NCBI RefSeq assembly: GCF_022921115.1
Contig: NZ_CP095075.1
Coordinates: 2,544,001 to 2,608,000, forward strand
Length of the DNA stretch: 64,000 nt
Reading direction: 5' to 3'
Origin: Halobacillus amylolyticus
Lineage (GTDB): Bacteria; Bacillota; Bacilli; Bacillales; Halobacillaceae
This document shows, in pieces, positions 23,010 through 32,992 of the stretch (position 1 is the stretch's first letter; each line of letters starts with the position of its first letter). The position numbers and the translations under genes are program-made. Under the pieces are notes generated by a model. That model worked only from the letters and a program-made list of their open reading frames with translations, made no database searches and was not told the origin of the DNA.

Positions 23010-24200
23010 CTAAGATTGTTGACTATTTTGCAGAAGAACAACAGCCTGGGCGGCAATCCCTTCTTTCCTTCCAGGAAAACCGAGTTTCTCTGTAGTTGTG
23101 GCTTTCACATTTATTCGTGATTGTTCTGTTGCTAATAAACGGGCAATAGTCTCACGAATGTCATCAATATAAGGCGCCATTTTCGGGACCTCTGCGATCA
23201 CCGTACAATCAAGATTCCCTAGGTCATAGCCTTGTTCTTTTACAACATTCCATACATGCTTCAAAAGTTGACCAGAGTCGGCGTCTTTGAATTCAGGGTC
23301 CGTGTCTGGGAAATGCTTGCCAATATCCCCTCCTCCAATTGCTCCAAGACAGGCGTCAGCAATCGCATGGAGCAACACATCAGCATCGGAGTGACCGATC
23401 AGCCCTTTTTCATGGGGAATTTCAACACCGCCGATAATACATTTACGTCCTTCTGCTAATTGGTGCACATCAAATCCTTGACCTATTCGAAACATAGCCT
23501 GATCCTCTGCCTTTCCTGTTTGATTACCGCCTGCATAAGCCTCTGCTTTTGTTAAATCTTCCGGAGTCGTTAGCTTAATATTGTCATAACTTCCTTCAAC
23601 AACCTCAACCTTCTTGCCCAAACGCTCCACTAGAGAAGCATCATCCGTACCGTCATATTTTTCAATCCGGGCTTGTTCATGGGCATCCAAGATTAATGGA
23701 TAGTCAAAGCCTTGCGGGGTTTGGGCCGCCCACAACAACCTTCTCTCAAGCGTCTGCAGGTACCCCTCGTTTTTTCGTTTAATCGTATCCGTCACCGGTA
23801 CAGCTAACAAAGCTGCTCCGTTATCACGCACCACTTCCGCCAGCTTATGTAAATTCTCATGTTTTACAAAAGGACGGGCCCCATCATGAATAAATACAGG
23901 AAGTTGGGTATGCTGAATTGTTTGCAGGCCTGCATATACGCTGTCCTGTCGCTCTGCCCCCCCATTTACCAGGGTAATGGCCGCCGCAAAATCATATGCT
24001 TTGATAAGTTCCTTCATTTGTTCATGCTCTTGGTGATTTGTTACGAGTATAATTTCCTTACAGCAATGATCTGATACAAAAACCGCAAGTGTATGTATAA
24101 TTAATGGTTTATTATCAATCATTAAAAACTGTTTATTCTTACCGGCAAGCATCCTCTTCCCTTGGCCGGCTGCTAGAATAACGGCTGTATAATTCGTCAT
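23010..24200 (-). CDS. ispDF: Fused IspD-IspF (MEP isoprenoid pathway)
   Basis: 396-residue bifunctional protein. Residues about 1-228 are IspD (CDP-methylerythritol synthesis): [12 protein letters not shown] nucleotide loop, DGARPFV, and KLTTPEDL near its end. After a short linker, residues from about 240 are IspF (MEcPP synthase): [12 protein letters not shown] with metal-binding Asp and His, [12 protein letters not shown] and [13 protein letters not shown]. The ATG at 24200 (MTNYTAVIL) follows TAGGATGG. In B. subtilis the two are separate overlapping genes; here no stop separates them, though an internal ATG with an AGAGG upstream could still give free IspF. Confidence 0.92.
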   Translation of the reverse strand: MTNYTAVILAAGQGKRMLAGKNKQFLMIDNKPLIIHTLAVFVSDHCCKEIILVTNHQEHEQMKELIKAYDFAAAITLVNGGAERQDSVYAGLQTIQHTQLPVFIHDGARPFVKHENLHKLAEVVRDNGAALLAVPVTDTIKRKNEGYLQTLERRLLWAAQTPQGFDYPLILDAHEQARIEKYDGTDDASLVERLGKKVEVVEGSYDNIKLTTPEDLTKAEAYAGGNQTGKAEDQAMFRIGQGFDVHQLAEGRKCIIGGVEIPHEKGLIGHSDADVLLHAIADACLGAIGGGDIGKHFPDTDPEFKDADSGQLLKHVWNVVKEQGYDLGNLDCTVIAEVPKMAPYIDDIRETIARLLATEQSRINVKATTTEKLGFPGRKEGIAAQAVVLLQNSQQS

Positions 24201-24298
24201 TTTTACCATCCTAATCAAGAAAAAGCGCGAAAGGCAGGTGTCCCTGAAGATGCTAGACATTCCTATGCGCAAAAACTTAATATTTTTGTTGAAACAAC

Positions 24299-24328
24299 AA
24301 AAGCGATAACATACCGTTATCACTTTTG
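24299..24328 (-). terminator. Intrinsic terminator after yacL
   Basis: AAAAGTGATAACGGTATGTTATCGCTTTTGTT on the minus strand forms a stem with a T-rich tail 27 bases after the yacL stop, separating yacL from ispDF. Confidence 0.75.
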
Positions 24329-24354
24329 TTTTTCTCTATTTGTTTATACCGTTT

Positions 24355-25461
24355 TTATAAAGCTTTTTCAAGTGATTTTGGCTTAGCAAAAATCATGCGG
24401 CCTGCAGATGTTTGAAGGACACTAGTCACGACGACCTCAATCGTCCTGCCAATGTACTCCTTCCCTTCTTCAACTACAATCATCGTTCCATCATCCAAAT
24501 AGCCAATTCCCTGTTTTTGTTCTTTGCCGTCTTTAATAATCTGAATCGTCATCTCTTCACCTGGAAGAACAACTGGCTTAACCGCATTTGCTAGATCATT
24601 AATGTTTAGGACCTGGACGTTTTGGAATTCACATACTTTATTAAGGTTGAAGTCATTTGTAACGACAATGCCGCCCATAACCTTAGCAAGCTTCACAAGC
24701 TTACTGTCCACCTCCTGAATTTCCTCAAAATCCCCTTCATAAATCTCCACCTTTACAGGTAAATCTTTTTGGAGACGATTTAAAATATCTAGTCCACGTC
24801 GACCGCGGTTACGTTTGAGACCGTCCGAAGAGTCGGCAATATGCTGAAGTTCTTCCAAAACAAACTGTGGAATCACAATCGTGCCCTCAAGAAAGTGGGT
24901 TTCACATATATCAGCAATTCGTCCATCAATGATCACACTTGTATCTAAAATTTTCTCTTTCGGAATCATTGAACGGTCCACAACGCCCGCCTCTGCAAGC
25001 TCTTCTTCACTCGTTTTTTTATCTTTCTTGTTGGCAATGGTAAGCAAGTTTAAGAACTCGTCCTTCCTCTTAAACCCTACCTGAAAACCGAAGTAACCTA
25101 GCAGGAACGTTATGAAAATCGGTAAAACTTGGTTAACAATTTGAATCTTAATATCTTGTAATATGTTATTGACTAAATAAGCAATGAGCAGCCCGACAAT
25201 TAATCCAAGACTCCCAAATAGCAAATCAGCAACAGGGGCGCGTACGAGTGCATCCTCTACCCACCTTAAAAAATTAACAATATAATCTACAACCCAAAAT
25301 GTTAGTAAAAATAAGATTAGTGCTCCTAAAACGGCCCCGACTACGGATTGAATCCATCCTTGCCATGTAACATTCATCATCGAGAGTAATTCGGGGATAT
25401 AAAGATAACCAAGCGTCCCCCCGGTTACAACAATAAATAACTGAACAATTCGTCTAAGCAC
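24355..25461 (-). CDS. yacL: PIN/TRAM-domain membrane protein YacL
   Basis: 368-residue protein. The GTG at 25461 ([15 protein letters not shown]) follows AAGGAGG by eight bases and is preferred over the ATG seven codons upstream. Four hydrophobic segments occupy residues about 1-140, then a PIN nuclease domain ([17 protein letters not shown] ... [11 protein letters not shown], with conserved Asp), then a C-terminal TRAM RNA-binding domain. Its cellular target is not established. It occupies the usual place between disA and ispD. Confidence 0.92.
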   Translation of the reverse strand: MLRRIVQLFIVVTGGTLGYLYIPELLSMMNVTWQGWIQSVVGAVLGALILFLLTFWVVDYIVNFLRWVEDALVRAPVADLLFGSLGLIVGLLIAYLVNNILQDIKIQIVNQVLPIFITFLLGYFGFQVGFKRKDEFLNLLTIANKKDKKTSEEELAEAGVVDRSMIPKEKILDTSVIIDGRIADICETHFLEGTIVIPQFVLEELQHIADSSDGLKRNRGRRGLDILNRLQKDLPVKVEIYEGDFEEIQEVDSKLVKLAKVMGGIVVTNDFNLNKVCEFQNVQVLNINDLANAVKPVVLPGEEMTIQIIKDGKEQKQGIGYLDDGTMIVVEEGKEYIGRTIEVVVTSVLQTSAGRMIFAKPKSLEKAL

Positions 25462-25614
25462 TTCATTCACCTCCTTGATCACATTATGACCAAATTCACG
25501 GATTATTAATCGATAAAAACATAAATGATGATTCCTAAACTAGCACAAATTCCAAATACAGTCAATTTAAAAACTAAAATTATATCATGCAACCTATTAC
25601 CCTGTCAAATTTAC

Positions 25615-26688
25615 TCATATGTGCCGATCAACAAATAATTGCTCCTGAATCCGCTCAAGACCATCACGAATCTTTGTAGCTCGAATTTCCCCTACACCAT
25701 CCACTTCAACTAGTTCTTTTACGGAAGCTTGAACAATCTCGTTTAACGTACCAAATCTCTCTACAAGATGTTCGATGATTACAATGGGAAGTCTTGGAAT
25801 GCGATGCAATATTCGATATCCCCTCGGATAGATAGGATCAGTCATTTTTTTAGCAGATGAATAACCTAACAGCTTCAGCACCTGTTCATCTGATAATAAT
25901 TCTGCGTTTGCCCCTTCCTGCATTTTTCGCAGGATATAATATGGTTCATAGTCCGGACGCTTACTATAATCCTTCAATAAAAACTTTGCATCCTCTTCAA
26001 TGTTTGAAACAAGCTCTGTAAGCTGCAGTTGAATTAAGCGGCCTTCTGTTCCAAGTTCGTTTACGTAGTTCAAAATTTCTGTTTTAATCCTTAAGACCAT
26101 TTCGATGCGGTGAACGACCTGAACGACCTCTGAAAAAGAGACCATATCTTCAAATTCCATTGCACCTAAATTCGTCACACTTTGATCTAACACATTTTTA
26201 TATTTTTCAAGCGTCTGAATCGCTTGATTTGCTTTTGTCAAAATCACACCAATATCTTTAAGTGAATACCGTAAAGGACCTTTATAAAGAGTAATTACAT
26301 TTCTCCTCTGGGAAATCGCAATAACCAAATGGCCGGTTTGTTTCGCCACTCGCTCCGCCGTCCTGTGGCGCATACCCGTTTCGGTTGAAGGAATATCAGG
26401 ATCAGGCATTAACTGTGCATTGGCATACAGGATCTTTGCACCCTCATCATTCAAAATTAATGCTCCATCCATTTTAGCCAGTTCATATAAATGGGCGGGG
26501 GTAAAACGTGATTGAATATGAAACCCGCCATCGACCAGCTCTTGAATCGTCTCACCGTACCCTACAACAATAAGCCCGCCCGTCTTGGCACGTAATACAT
26601 TGTCTATGCCGTCACGAATCGGTGTACCAGGCGCAACAAATTTAAGAATCTCTCCGATGCCGTTATCTTTTGTTTCTTGTAACTCCAT
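25615..26688 (-). CDS. disA: Diadenylate cyclase DisA
   Basis: 357-residue DNA-scanning protein that makes c-di-AMP and pauses at branched DNA. The DAC domain shows [13 protein letters not shown] and the RHR motif [12 protein letters not shown]; helix-hairpin-helix DNA-binding repeats are at the C-terminus ([22 protein letters not shown]). The start codon follows the radA stop immediately (TAAATG), so it is normally translated with radA. Here radA is split by a 26.9-kb element, which cuts disA off from the native upstream promoter. Confidence 0.96.
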   Translation of the reverse strand: MELQETKDNGIGEILKFVAPGTPIRDGIDNVLRAKTGGLIVVGYGETIQELVDGGFHIQSRFTPAHLYELAKMDGALILNDEGAKILYANAQLMPDPDIPSTETGMRHRTAERVAKQTGHLVIAISQRRNVITLYKGPLRYSLKDIGVILTKANQAIQTLEKYKNVLDQSVTNLGAMEFEDMVSFSEVVQVVHRIEMVLRIKTEILNYVNELGTEGRLIQLQLTELVSNIEEDAKFLLKDYSKRPDYEPYYILRKMQEGANAELLSDEQVLKLLGYSSAKKMTDPIYPRGYRILHRIPRLPIVIIEHLVERFGTLNEIVQASVKELVEVDGVGEIRATKIRDGLERIQEQLFVDRHI

Positions 26689-27300
26689 TTACCGCTCCCC
26701 CAATATGACCTGCATGGCTTCTTGGACAGTATTGACACCGATTACCTCAATCGCCTGTGGCGGTGTCCAGCCATCTAAATTTTTCTTTGGAATAATCACT
26801 CGTTTAAAACCGAGTTTATTCGCTTCCTGAACCCGTTGCTCGATACGGGCTACTCTTCTAATCTCACCCGTTAAACCGACCTCACCTACAACCACATCAT
26901 CCCCATTCGAAGCCTGATTACGGAAGCTTGAAGCAATACTCAGGGCAACCGCCAAATCAATTGCAGGTTCGTCCAGCTTGACTCCACCTGCTACCTTTAT
27001 ATAGGCATCCTGATTCTGAAGCAGCAAGCCTGCCCGCTTTTCTAAAACGGCCATTAATAAAGGCACACGGTTCGTATCAAGCCCTGTAGCCATTCTTCTA
27101 GGGTTCCCATAGGATGTGGGTGAGATTAAAGCCTGGATCTCAACTAAGACAGGTCTTGTGCCTTCCATAGAGGCTACGACAATCGATCCCGCTGCTCCTT
27201 GAGACCTTTCCTCGAGAAAGATCTCCGAAGGGTTCAGAACCTCCTCTAGGCCCTTCTCTTTCATTTCAAAAATCCCCATCTCATGTGTACTGCCAAAACG
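26689..27300 (-). pseudogene. radA: radA 3' fragment (C-terminal 202 residues)
   Basis: This is the C-terminal Lon-like domain of host RadA, starting at [12 protein letters not shown] and continuing through the P-loop-like [15 protein letters not shown] and IAVALS segments to the stop that touches disA. Reading frame, codon phase and motif match the 5' fragment at 54157-54924; together they give 258-type order and a total of 458 residues, the B. subtilis length. It has no normal start codon of its own; an internal ATG at 27279 is not preceded by a good ribosome binding site. Confidence 0.93.
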
Positions 27301-27309
27301 ATTTTTTTG

Positions 27310-27748
27310 GAATAACCTAAAGTTGTTTTTTTATATATGCCCGATATTTTAAACGGTTAGTTACTCCTAAACTTAAGCATCCATATGAAGCCCATCTGAA
27401 TCACATTATATTTTTGATATCTATAATAGCTAGTATTCTTAAAAAAAGAAGTGATACCCTCATTAATTAATACGTTAAAGGAAGGAAAAAGGTTTCACCA
27501 TAATTAATTTATATCATACTTATTTAGATATGCATCTAAAATAACCAAAATGTAAGAGGACTGAAACACTGTGTTAAATTTTAGTTCACAAAAAATACAA
27601 TAAAATTGTTCAATGACATATAAATTAATTGGGAGCTTTTGAATTCCCCTATGTATATAATAATATAGACCAATTATGGAATTAAGCGAAATGTCTTGCC
27701 TTAATGGGGTGATATCGAAAATGAGAAGTTTAAGGAGAAAAGTTACTT
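27310..27748. other. Left-end non-coding segment of the element
   Basis: About 440 AT-rich bases with no convincing gene on either strand. Near 27669-27690 the sequence CCAATTATGGAATTAAGCG resembles the GGGCCA...TGGAATAA boxes found between the cargo genes further right. No recombinase-binding repeats stand out by eye. Confidence 0.5.
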
Positions 27749-27868
27749 GTGATTAAAAAAGAAATCATTACTAGGGAGATCCAGGAACACTTGCCGAACT
27801 CTTATATAGAAGCAGCTGAGTCCAACTATCCTTTCGAATTAAACCTATATATCTTCACGTACACTTAA
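27749..27868 (+). CDS. Possible 39-residue peptide
   Basis: A GTG at 27749 preceded by AAGGAG (11 bases upstream) opens a frame for 39 residues (VIKKEIITREIQEHLPNSYIE..., ending in a Tyr-rich hydrophobic tail). It is followed within ten bases by the GGGGCGC terminator-like repeat, the same layout as the cassette genes at 35-37.7 kb. No family is recognised. It may be a remnant of a longer gene. Confidence 0.35.
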   Translation: MIKKEIITREIQEHLPNSYIEAAESNYPFELNLYIFTYT

Positions 27869-27875
27869 ATAGAAA

Positions 27876-27907
27876 GGGGCGCAATCCAATTACTGATGAA
27901 CTGCGCC
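27876..27907. terminator. Bidirectional GGGCGC terminator hairpin
   Basis: GGGGCGCA ... TGCGCCC stem. On the minus strand TTTCTATTT follows, giving termination of the nuclease-HerA operon eight bases after its last stop codon and shielding the radA fragment and disA. It resembles the hairpins that follow the small cargo genes. Confidence 0.7.
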
Positions 27908-27915
27908 CAATATAT

Positions 27916-29640
27916 CTATTTATACCATTCATTCTTAATTTTCCCTATATCAAGTTCCTTCCACTTATCTTTCCATAATTGCCAATAAGGGATATCACTA
28001 GATGATGGGGGTGATTGACATTCGTCAACTTGTACTATTGTTGGAAGCACAATTGATTCCCCAATTAGTAAAGCCTCACCAGCTCTTAATGAAGGCATTT
28101 TTTCTATAAGATTCCCCATTGTGTCAGGTAACAGCTTTTTTACATAATTTTGATCGTTTGGGTTTGTTAATCTCATAGCTATAAAGTTGTTACATTGGGA
28201 AAAAATAGTCTCAGATATCTCTGAGGGCCTTTGACTAGCAAGAAGGAGTGTTACTCCATATTTTCTTCCTTCTTTAGCTATCCTTTCAATTGATTTTTTA
28301 GAAGACCTGTACTTGGATAACTCACTGTTAGGTACATATTTATGCGCTTCCTCGTAAACAAGAAGCACAGGAACATCATTATTTATACTCTGTTGAGGGT
28401 CATCTTCAGTTCTTAACCTTTTATAATAGTATCCGTACTCAAATATAATTCTTGAAATTAAAGAGACAGTTATACTTAGAACCTCAAATGGAACACCACT
28501 TAAGTCAAAAACAGTAACGTTAGATTTCGCTTCCTTTTTATATCCCAATAAATTTTCTAATGTTTCTTCAAACGTAATTTGTTTTGAAGGGTCTCCAAGC
28601 AAGAAATCAAATCTCTTATCATTAATTTTGTTTTCTAAGCGATTAATAAAATTAATTAGCTTACCAGTAACCCCTCCATTGGAAGTGCCCTGAGGTGTTA
28701 ATTTTTCAAAAAAGAGCTTATGACGGTTTTCTTCATTGTCTATAAAGATTTCTCCCTCAGAATCCTTCCACTGGATCACATTATCCTTTTTCCTTTCATT
28801 ATTTCGATTTTCAACATACTGTAATACTTCATTTAAATCAAAGAAAGTTGGGGAATCGAAATGTATTTTTTCCCTGTCAGCCGCATCACGATTTAGTTTA
28901 AGCTTTCTGTTATTTACTACTGCCTCTTTAAATACATTTCTCTGATTGTGATCGTTCGCTTCTGTATCGAGGAATAACTCTTCCAACTCTTCACTATTTA
29001 ACAACCAGTAAGGCAGTGTAAGATTAGAAATATCGATAAAGTTTGCTTCTGGAAATGCTGACCTGTATTCAGAGTGGATATCAAAAAGTATTATGTGAGA
29101 GTTATTCAGTTCAAAATTTCCGTCTTTCTCGTTTATGGCATTCTGTAAAATGGTTGAAAGTGTGTGTGACTTCCCAGACCCTGTTGAGCCGACTACTGCA
29201 ATATGCTTATTAAAAAATTTGTTCCCATCAACAGGAACACTAATATCATTATTGGTTGATAAAGATGAAAAATTGAATTTCACATTATCTGGAATTGATT
29301 CGGTGTAAATTTTTCTAATATCCTCTTCAGTTGCTGGTTCTACCTTTTTGGGAGGGATAGCTAGTGAATCACCACCTCTAATAAATTCACCGTCTTTAAT
29401 TAATCCCATTGGGTTAGCTTCAATTATATATTTTCTCTGACCTTCATCACTAACCTCAATAGAGAAATTTTCAATAATAGCGATTAAAACCGCCTTATCA
29501 TTGTCAAAAACTCTAAGATACGAACCTACTTTCAGGGTTTCATCAGCCACCCTAAAATCCTCTAATTTGTCTACAGATATCTTTACTTTATTTGGAAAAA
29601 CCGAAATAACCTCAGCATTTATTTTTTCATTTACAGACAC
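27916..29640 (-). CDS. HerA-type ATPase of a defence pair
   Basis: 574-residue HerA/FtsK-superfamily hexameric ATPase. An N-terminal HAS-barrel (about residues 1-100) is followed by Walker A GSTGSGKSHT (151-160), ILFDIHSEYRS, Walker B VLLVYEEAHKY (about 430) and the sensor ASQRPSEIS. Its GTG start overlaps the TAG of the upstream nuclease gene by one base, with AAGGAGGT six bases before it, so the two proteins are made together. Known DUF4297-HerA and related nuclease-HerA pairs form large antiphage complexes; the same role is inferred here. Confidence 0.88.
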   Translation of the reverse strand: MSVNEKINAEVISVFPNKVKISVDKLEDFRVADETLKVGSYLRVFDNDKAVLIAIIENFSIEVSDEGQRKYIIEANPMGLIKDGEFIRGGDSLAIPPKKVEPATEEDIRKIYTESIPDNVKFNFSSLSTNNDISVPVDGNKFFNKHIAVVGSTGSGKSHTLSTILQNAINEKDGNFELNNSHIILFDIHSEYRSAFPEANFIDISNLTLPYWLLNSEELEELFLDTEANDHNQRNVFKEAVVNNRKLKLNRDAADREKIHFDSPTFFDLNEVLQYVENRNNERKKDNVIQWKDSEGEIFIDNEENRHKLFFEKLTPQGTSNGGVTGKLINFINRLENKINDKRFDFLLGDPSKQITFEETLENLLGYKKEAKSNVTVFDLSGVPFEVLSITVSLISRIIFEYGYYYKRLRTEDDPQQSINNDVPVLLVYEEAHKYVPNSELSKYRSSKKSIERIAKEGRKYGVTLLLASQRPSEISETIFSQCNNFIAMRLTNPNDQNYVKKLLPDTMGNLIEKMPSLRAGEALLIGESIVLPTIVQVDECQSPPSSSDIPYWQLWKDKWKELDIGKIKNEWYK

Positions 29641-30848
29641 TATATGACCTCCTTTATTTCCTTAATATCTTGAAGTGGAATTTTGATGTGTTTCGCACTA
29701 ATGTCACCGGAATTAAAATATGGCTCCTCCTGATAAAACTGATAAACCTCTTTAGTTGTACTTATTTCATCAAGTGTCATTTTTATATGTTCAATATCAT
29801 TAATAATTTTCACATTAATGTTATTAGCGGGACCTGCGGTAACACACATAGACCTAGGTGAAAAAGGTGCACCGTGAAAATCAAACCCGTCTATGAAATT
29901 AAACCCCTCTGAGTGTAAATCAATCTTTAAATTAATTAACTCTTCAGCCGAAATATTATGTATATAAATATATGGACAAAACGTGGTAGGATTTCTCCTT
30001 GATAGATTTGACCACCTTTTTGATATCAAGAAGATTAATTCCTTTATTTCTAATCTTTCATAGGTAGAACTATTCACTTCAATTAAAAAAAACCTTTCAT
30101 ATGGCGAGGTGTTTAAAGTTGATGGGAAATACTGGTTTCTTAAATTCCTTAAAAATTTCTTTCTTCCTTTGAAAAGTACAAACCATTCATTAAAAAGGAT
30201 TTCTTTTGTATCTATTCTTCTCAGGAATTCACTCTTACTAACTGTCCTACCGGATGGCTTTGTTGATATTTCTTTTATAAGTTTAATTGCATTGTTGTAA
30301 TAAAAGTGTTCAGCCTCAAACTTAGTACAATCAAAGTGCTCTTTGATCGAATCTATTACTTGTTCCCATTGTTCATTGTATTCTTTAGCGTGAATATCGA
30401 TATTAAGTTTATTTAGGAATTCTCTTAAATCATCATCAGACAGTGCCAAATCCTCGTGATGGCAAGACTTAATTCGGTCTTTCGTGTATGTAAGGAAATT
30501 GTCTTTTAGAAAGTCAATATCAATCGGTAAAGTTAGCTTATGCTGACCACTTTTATAGTGACCGTATAAATGATAATCTAAGCTCGGTCTTTTGCCGCTT
30601 TTAACATCTTTAAAGTGAGTAAGCATTAATCTTATCGGCTTTGCAATAACAGAGTGATTATATTCTGTCTTAGCATAGTATTTACATTGGATGGCCACAT
30701 CTTTTTCTACTGTCTTTATATCAACATCCTCAATTCCTTCAATTGTAATAGAGTCGTCTACATTACTTAAACCAAGTAATTGTGCAATTGAATAGTCAAA
30801 TTGGTAAAAGTATCCTCTTATAGTATCTGTTGCTTCTCTAGTACTCAT
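29640..30848 (-). CDS. DUF4297/Cap4-like nuclease partner of HerA
   Basis: 402-residue protein. The ATG at 30848 (MSTREATDTIRGYFYQ) follows a GGGGGG site. The N-terminal domain has a PD-(D/E)xK-like layout: an acidic cluster in EGIEDVDI (E37-D43) and QCK (Q54, K56), typical of DUF4297/Cap4 and Mrr-like DNases. The remaining 300 residues match no family recognised by eye and probably bind the ATPase or sense phage. It is the first gene of the two-gene operon with herA. The nuclease assignment rests on the motif and on the partner. Confidence 0.78.
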   Translation of the reverse strand: MSTREATDTIRGYFYQFDYSIAQLLGLSNVDDSITIEGIEDVDIKTVEKDVAIQCKYYAKTEYNHSVIAKPIRLMLTHFKDVKSGKRPSLDYHLYGHYKSGQHKLTLPIDIDFLKDNFLTYTKDRIKSCHHEDLALSDDDLREFLNKLNIDIHAKEYNEQWEQVIDSIKEHFDCTKFEAEHFYYNNAIKLIKEISTKPSGRTVSKSEFLRRIDTKEILFNEWFVLFKGRKKFLRNLRNQYFPSTLNTSPYERFFLIEVNSSTYERLEIKELIFLISKRWSNLSRRNPTTFCPYIYIHNISAEELINLKIDLHSEGFNFIDGFDFHGAPFSPRSMCVTAGPANNINVKIINDIEHIKMTLDEISTTKEVYQFYQEEPYFNSGDISAKHIKIPLQDIKEIKEVI

Positions 30849-31024
30849 ATTTCCCCCCAAATTAAACCTTCTTACCACTTTTTTCTACATACTTCCTTAA
30901 AAGTCCTTCTTTTACTCTATGAAAATTTAGCTTTTCTTGATGGAAAGATTAGTTTATATGTTACCAAAAAAAAGGACTTTAGTTATAATAGTTTTAGCTA
31001 ACGTTTGAATGGAGGGAATTTTAC
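30849..31024. promoter_or_regulatory. Divergent intergenic region between two defence loci
   Basis: 176 AT-rich bases lie between the nuclease start (minus) and the Shedu-like start (plus). Both transcripts must begin here or nearby. No clear -35/-10 pair or operator repeat could be fixed by eye. Confidence 0.4.
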
Positions 31025-32236
31025 TTGAAATTAAAGACATTTATAGAATTGAGTAATAAATTTTTCACTGATTATTTCAAATCTATCTTCAAAGGGGTTA
31101 TCACTAAGCAAATTACTCTTCAAGATGAAGGAAACCTTTTATTCCCAAATATTGCCCTTTATACTGAAACAGATGATCACTTTATTTTAGAACTATTTGG
31201 GGCAACCAAAGGCTTTACTAATTTGAACACAAAAAAACATAAAGAGAAATCAACTCAAAGGTATCTATATCAATTTGATACTGAGTCTCATCATAAAGGG
31301 AATGGAGTCTTAAATTTTAATGGGGATAACATAGAAATACGAGACTTTCTTGTCTCAACCCCCTACGATGTTAAAGAATTAGATAGGCGATTTAAATTCC
31401 ATAACAGATGGTCAACAAAATTCATTAAAGAAAGTAGTGAAAATGGAGCTTTAATAAGCTTCGGGGATGATTTTGGTTCGGCTTTTATTGAAAATTGTGT
31501 TCTTGTTAATAGGTTTAATGAATTTTATCGTGTTAAGCAGATTACATCTATGATAATTGTAGATAAGAGCAAATCAGCTCACAAATATAAGCGACTGTTA
31601 AATAGCAAGTTAAAATGGCCTGTTAACTCAACTAATGAACTATATGGGGTAAGATATAAGCAAGGTGAAAAGCTAGAAAAGGAGTTAATTTCTAGCCAAT
31701 TTATTAATACATTTCTTGTTCCTGGTCTAAGAGAAACGACAATTGGAGATTTTTTGAATGAAAACCCTTCTTTTCTAAAAACAGCTTTAACTTGTGAGGG
31801 CTTTTTATATGAGAAGGAGTTTGAGTGGAAGAAAGGAAACCCTGATCCAAGTGAAAAATTTATAAATCCTGATTTTATGGTTAAAAGAAGTGATGGATTT
31901 TATGACATTTGTGATTTAAAAACACCGAAATTAGACAAGGAAAAATTAACTACACGGACCCATAAAAGACGCGGTTTTGTTACTTATATTGATGAAGGGA
32001 CATCTCAGTTAGCAAATTACAAAGAGTATTTTGAGTTTGATCTTAATAAGGAATATGCTCAACAAATATATGATGTAAGGGTAAAAGAACCTTCTTTATA
32101 TTTGATTGTAGGAAACTACGAAAACTTAGATGCAGAAGAGCTTAGAGAAGCCTCGAGGAAATTAAGCAAAGACTTTAAAATTATAGACTTCGACACACTT
32201 AATTCATTATTTTTAAATAAAAGGTTTAATGAATGA
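31025..32236 (+). CDS. Shedu-like nuclease (DUF4263)
   Basis: 403-residue protein starting at TTG 31025, eight bases after GGAGGG. The C-terminal half contains a PD-(D/E)xK core: NPDFMVKRSDGFYDI followed by CDLKTPK (about residues 280-300), the spacing and KTP ending typical of the Shedu SduA DUF4263 nuclease. The first 200 residues form an N-terminal region that is not recognised and probably senses the trigger. Shedu acts alone as a one-gene antiphage system. It is divergent from the HerA pair, so the left part of the element is a small defence island. Confidence 0.78.
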   Translation: MKLKTFIELSNKFFTDYFKSIFKGVITKQITLQDEGNLLFPNIALYTETDDHFILELFGATKGFTNLNTKKHKEKSTQRYLYQFDTESHHKGNGVLNFNGDNIEIRDFLVSTPYDVKELDRRFKFHNRWSTKFIKESSENGALISFGDDFGSAFIENCVLVNRFNEFYRVKQITSMIIVDKSKSAHKYKRLLNSKLKWPVNSTNELYGVRYKQGEKLEKELISSQFINTFLVPGLRETTIGDFLNENPSFLKTALTCEGFLYEKEFEWKKGNPDPSEKFINPDFMVKRSDGFYDICDLKTPKLDKEKLTTRTHKRRGFVTYIDEGTSQLANYKEYFEFDLNKEYAQQIYDVRVKEPSLYLIVGNYENLDAEELREASRKLSKDFKIIDFDTLNSLFLNKRFNE

Positions 32237-32465
32237 AATAAAATCAACAAACAGCAAATTCTTTTGCAGCAAGATGCGTTAAAGAGCTGTGGTACCAGTC
32301 ACTCATTAAATATTCTTCTTATACAACTCCACCTCAAAAAACCTAAACTCATTTTGTAAACTAGGAATTGATTTGTTGTTTGTCTTGCAAGTGTTTATTG
32401 CTAAACTAAGCTTACTAAATGAGGAAAGCTGATATTCAGCATATTGAAAGAAGGTGTAGTTATTT

Positions 32466-32870
32466 ATGAAGGAAAGGCTCTACGAGAAGCTTAATGACTA
32501 CAAACGTGCCAGGGCTAGACTTCACGAGGCAACCCAAATACAGCTAGAAGACGATATTGTGTATGATGGTGTCATACAACGTTTTAAGTTCACATTTGAG
32601 TTAAGCTGGAAGCTTATGAAGATGTTCTTGGAGTACACAAGGATAACGGAGGTTAGAAGTCCTAGAGAAGCGATAAAAGAATCTTATAGATTTGGATTAA
32701 TTGAAAGTGGAAAACAGTGGATTGATATGATGGTAGACAGAAACAAAACTTCAAATCTTTATAATGAGGAGCAGGCAAAATTAATGTACGAAAAAATTAA
32801 AAGTATTTATAGCCATCTACTCACTAATTTGTGTGATAAGTTGGAAGAAGAAATGTTAAAGTTAGAATGA
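32466..32870 (+). CDS. HI0074-like HEPN protein, lacking the RX4H His
   Basis: 134-residue all-helical protein resembling the HI0074/HepT-type partner of minimal nucleotidyltransferases (MNT): FKFTFELSWKLMKMFLE, SPREAIKESYRFGLI and a C-terminal RN...YNEE segment. In MNT-HEPN toxins the motif is RNxxSH (RX4H); here it reads RNKTSNLY, Asn (AAT) replacing His. No MNT antitoxin gene is found on either side. It may be inactive, or have a structural role. ATG 32466 follows AGAAGGTG. Confidence 0.72.
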   Translation: MKERLYEKLNDYKRARARLHEATQIQLEDDIVYDGVIQRFKFTFELSWKLMKMFLEYTRITEVRSPREAIKESYRFGLIESGKQWIDMMVDRNKTSNLYNEEQAKLMYEKIKSIYSHLLTNLCDKLEEEMLKLE

Positions 32871-32948
32871 TCTTTATGGGAAAAATCATTTAGATGAGGC
32901 CACGGTTCGAATTAGACCATATCTTTTATCTATGTATACTAGGAGCAT

Positions 32949-32980
32949 AAAAGCCCAACCCCTATAGAGGTTGGGCTTTT
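32949..32980. terminator. Bidirectional terminator
   Basis: AAAAGCCCAACC ... GGTTGGGCTTTT, a 12-bp stem with A/T runs on both sides, placed between the convergent HEPN-like and anti-sigma genes. Confidence 0.9.
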
Positions 32981-32992
32981 ATTGTTAATTTC

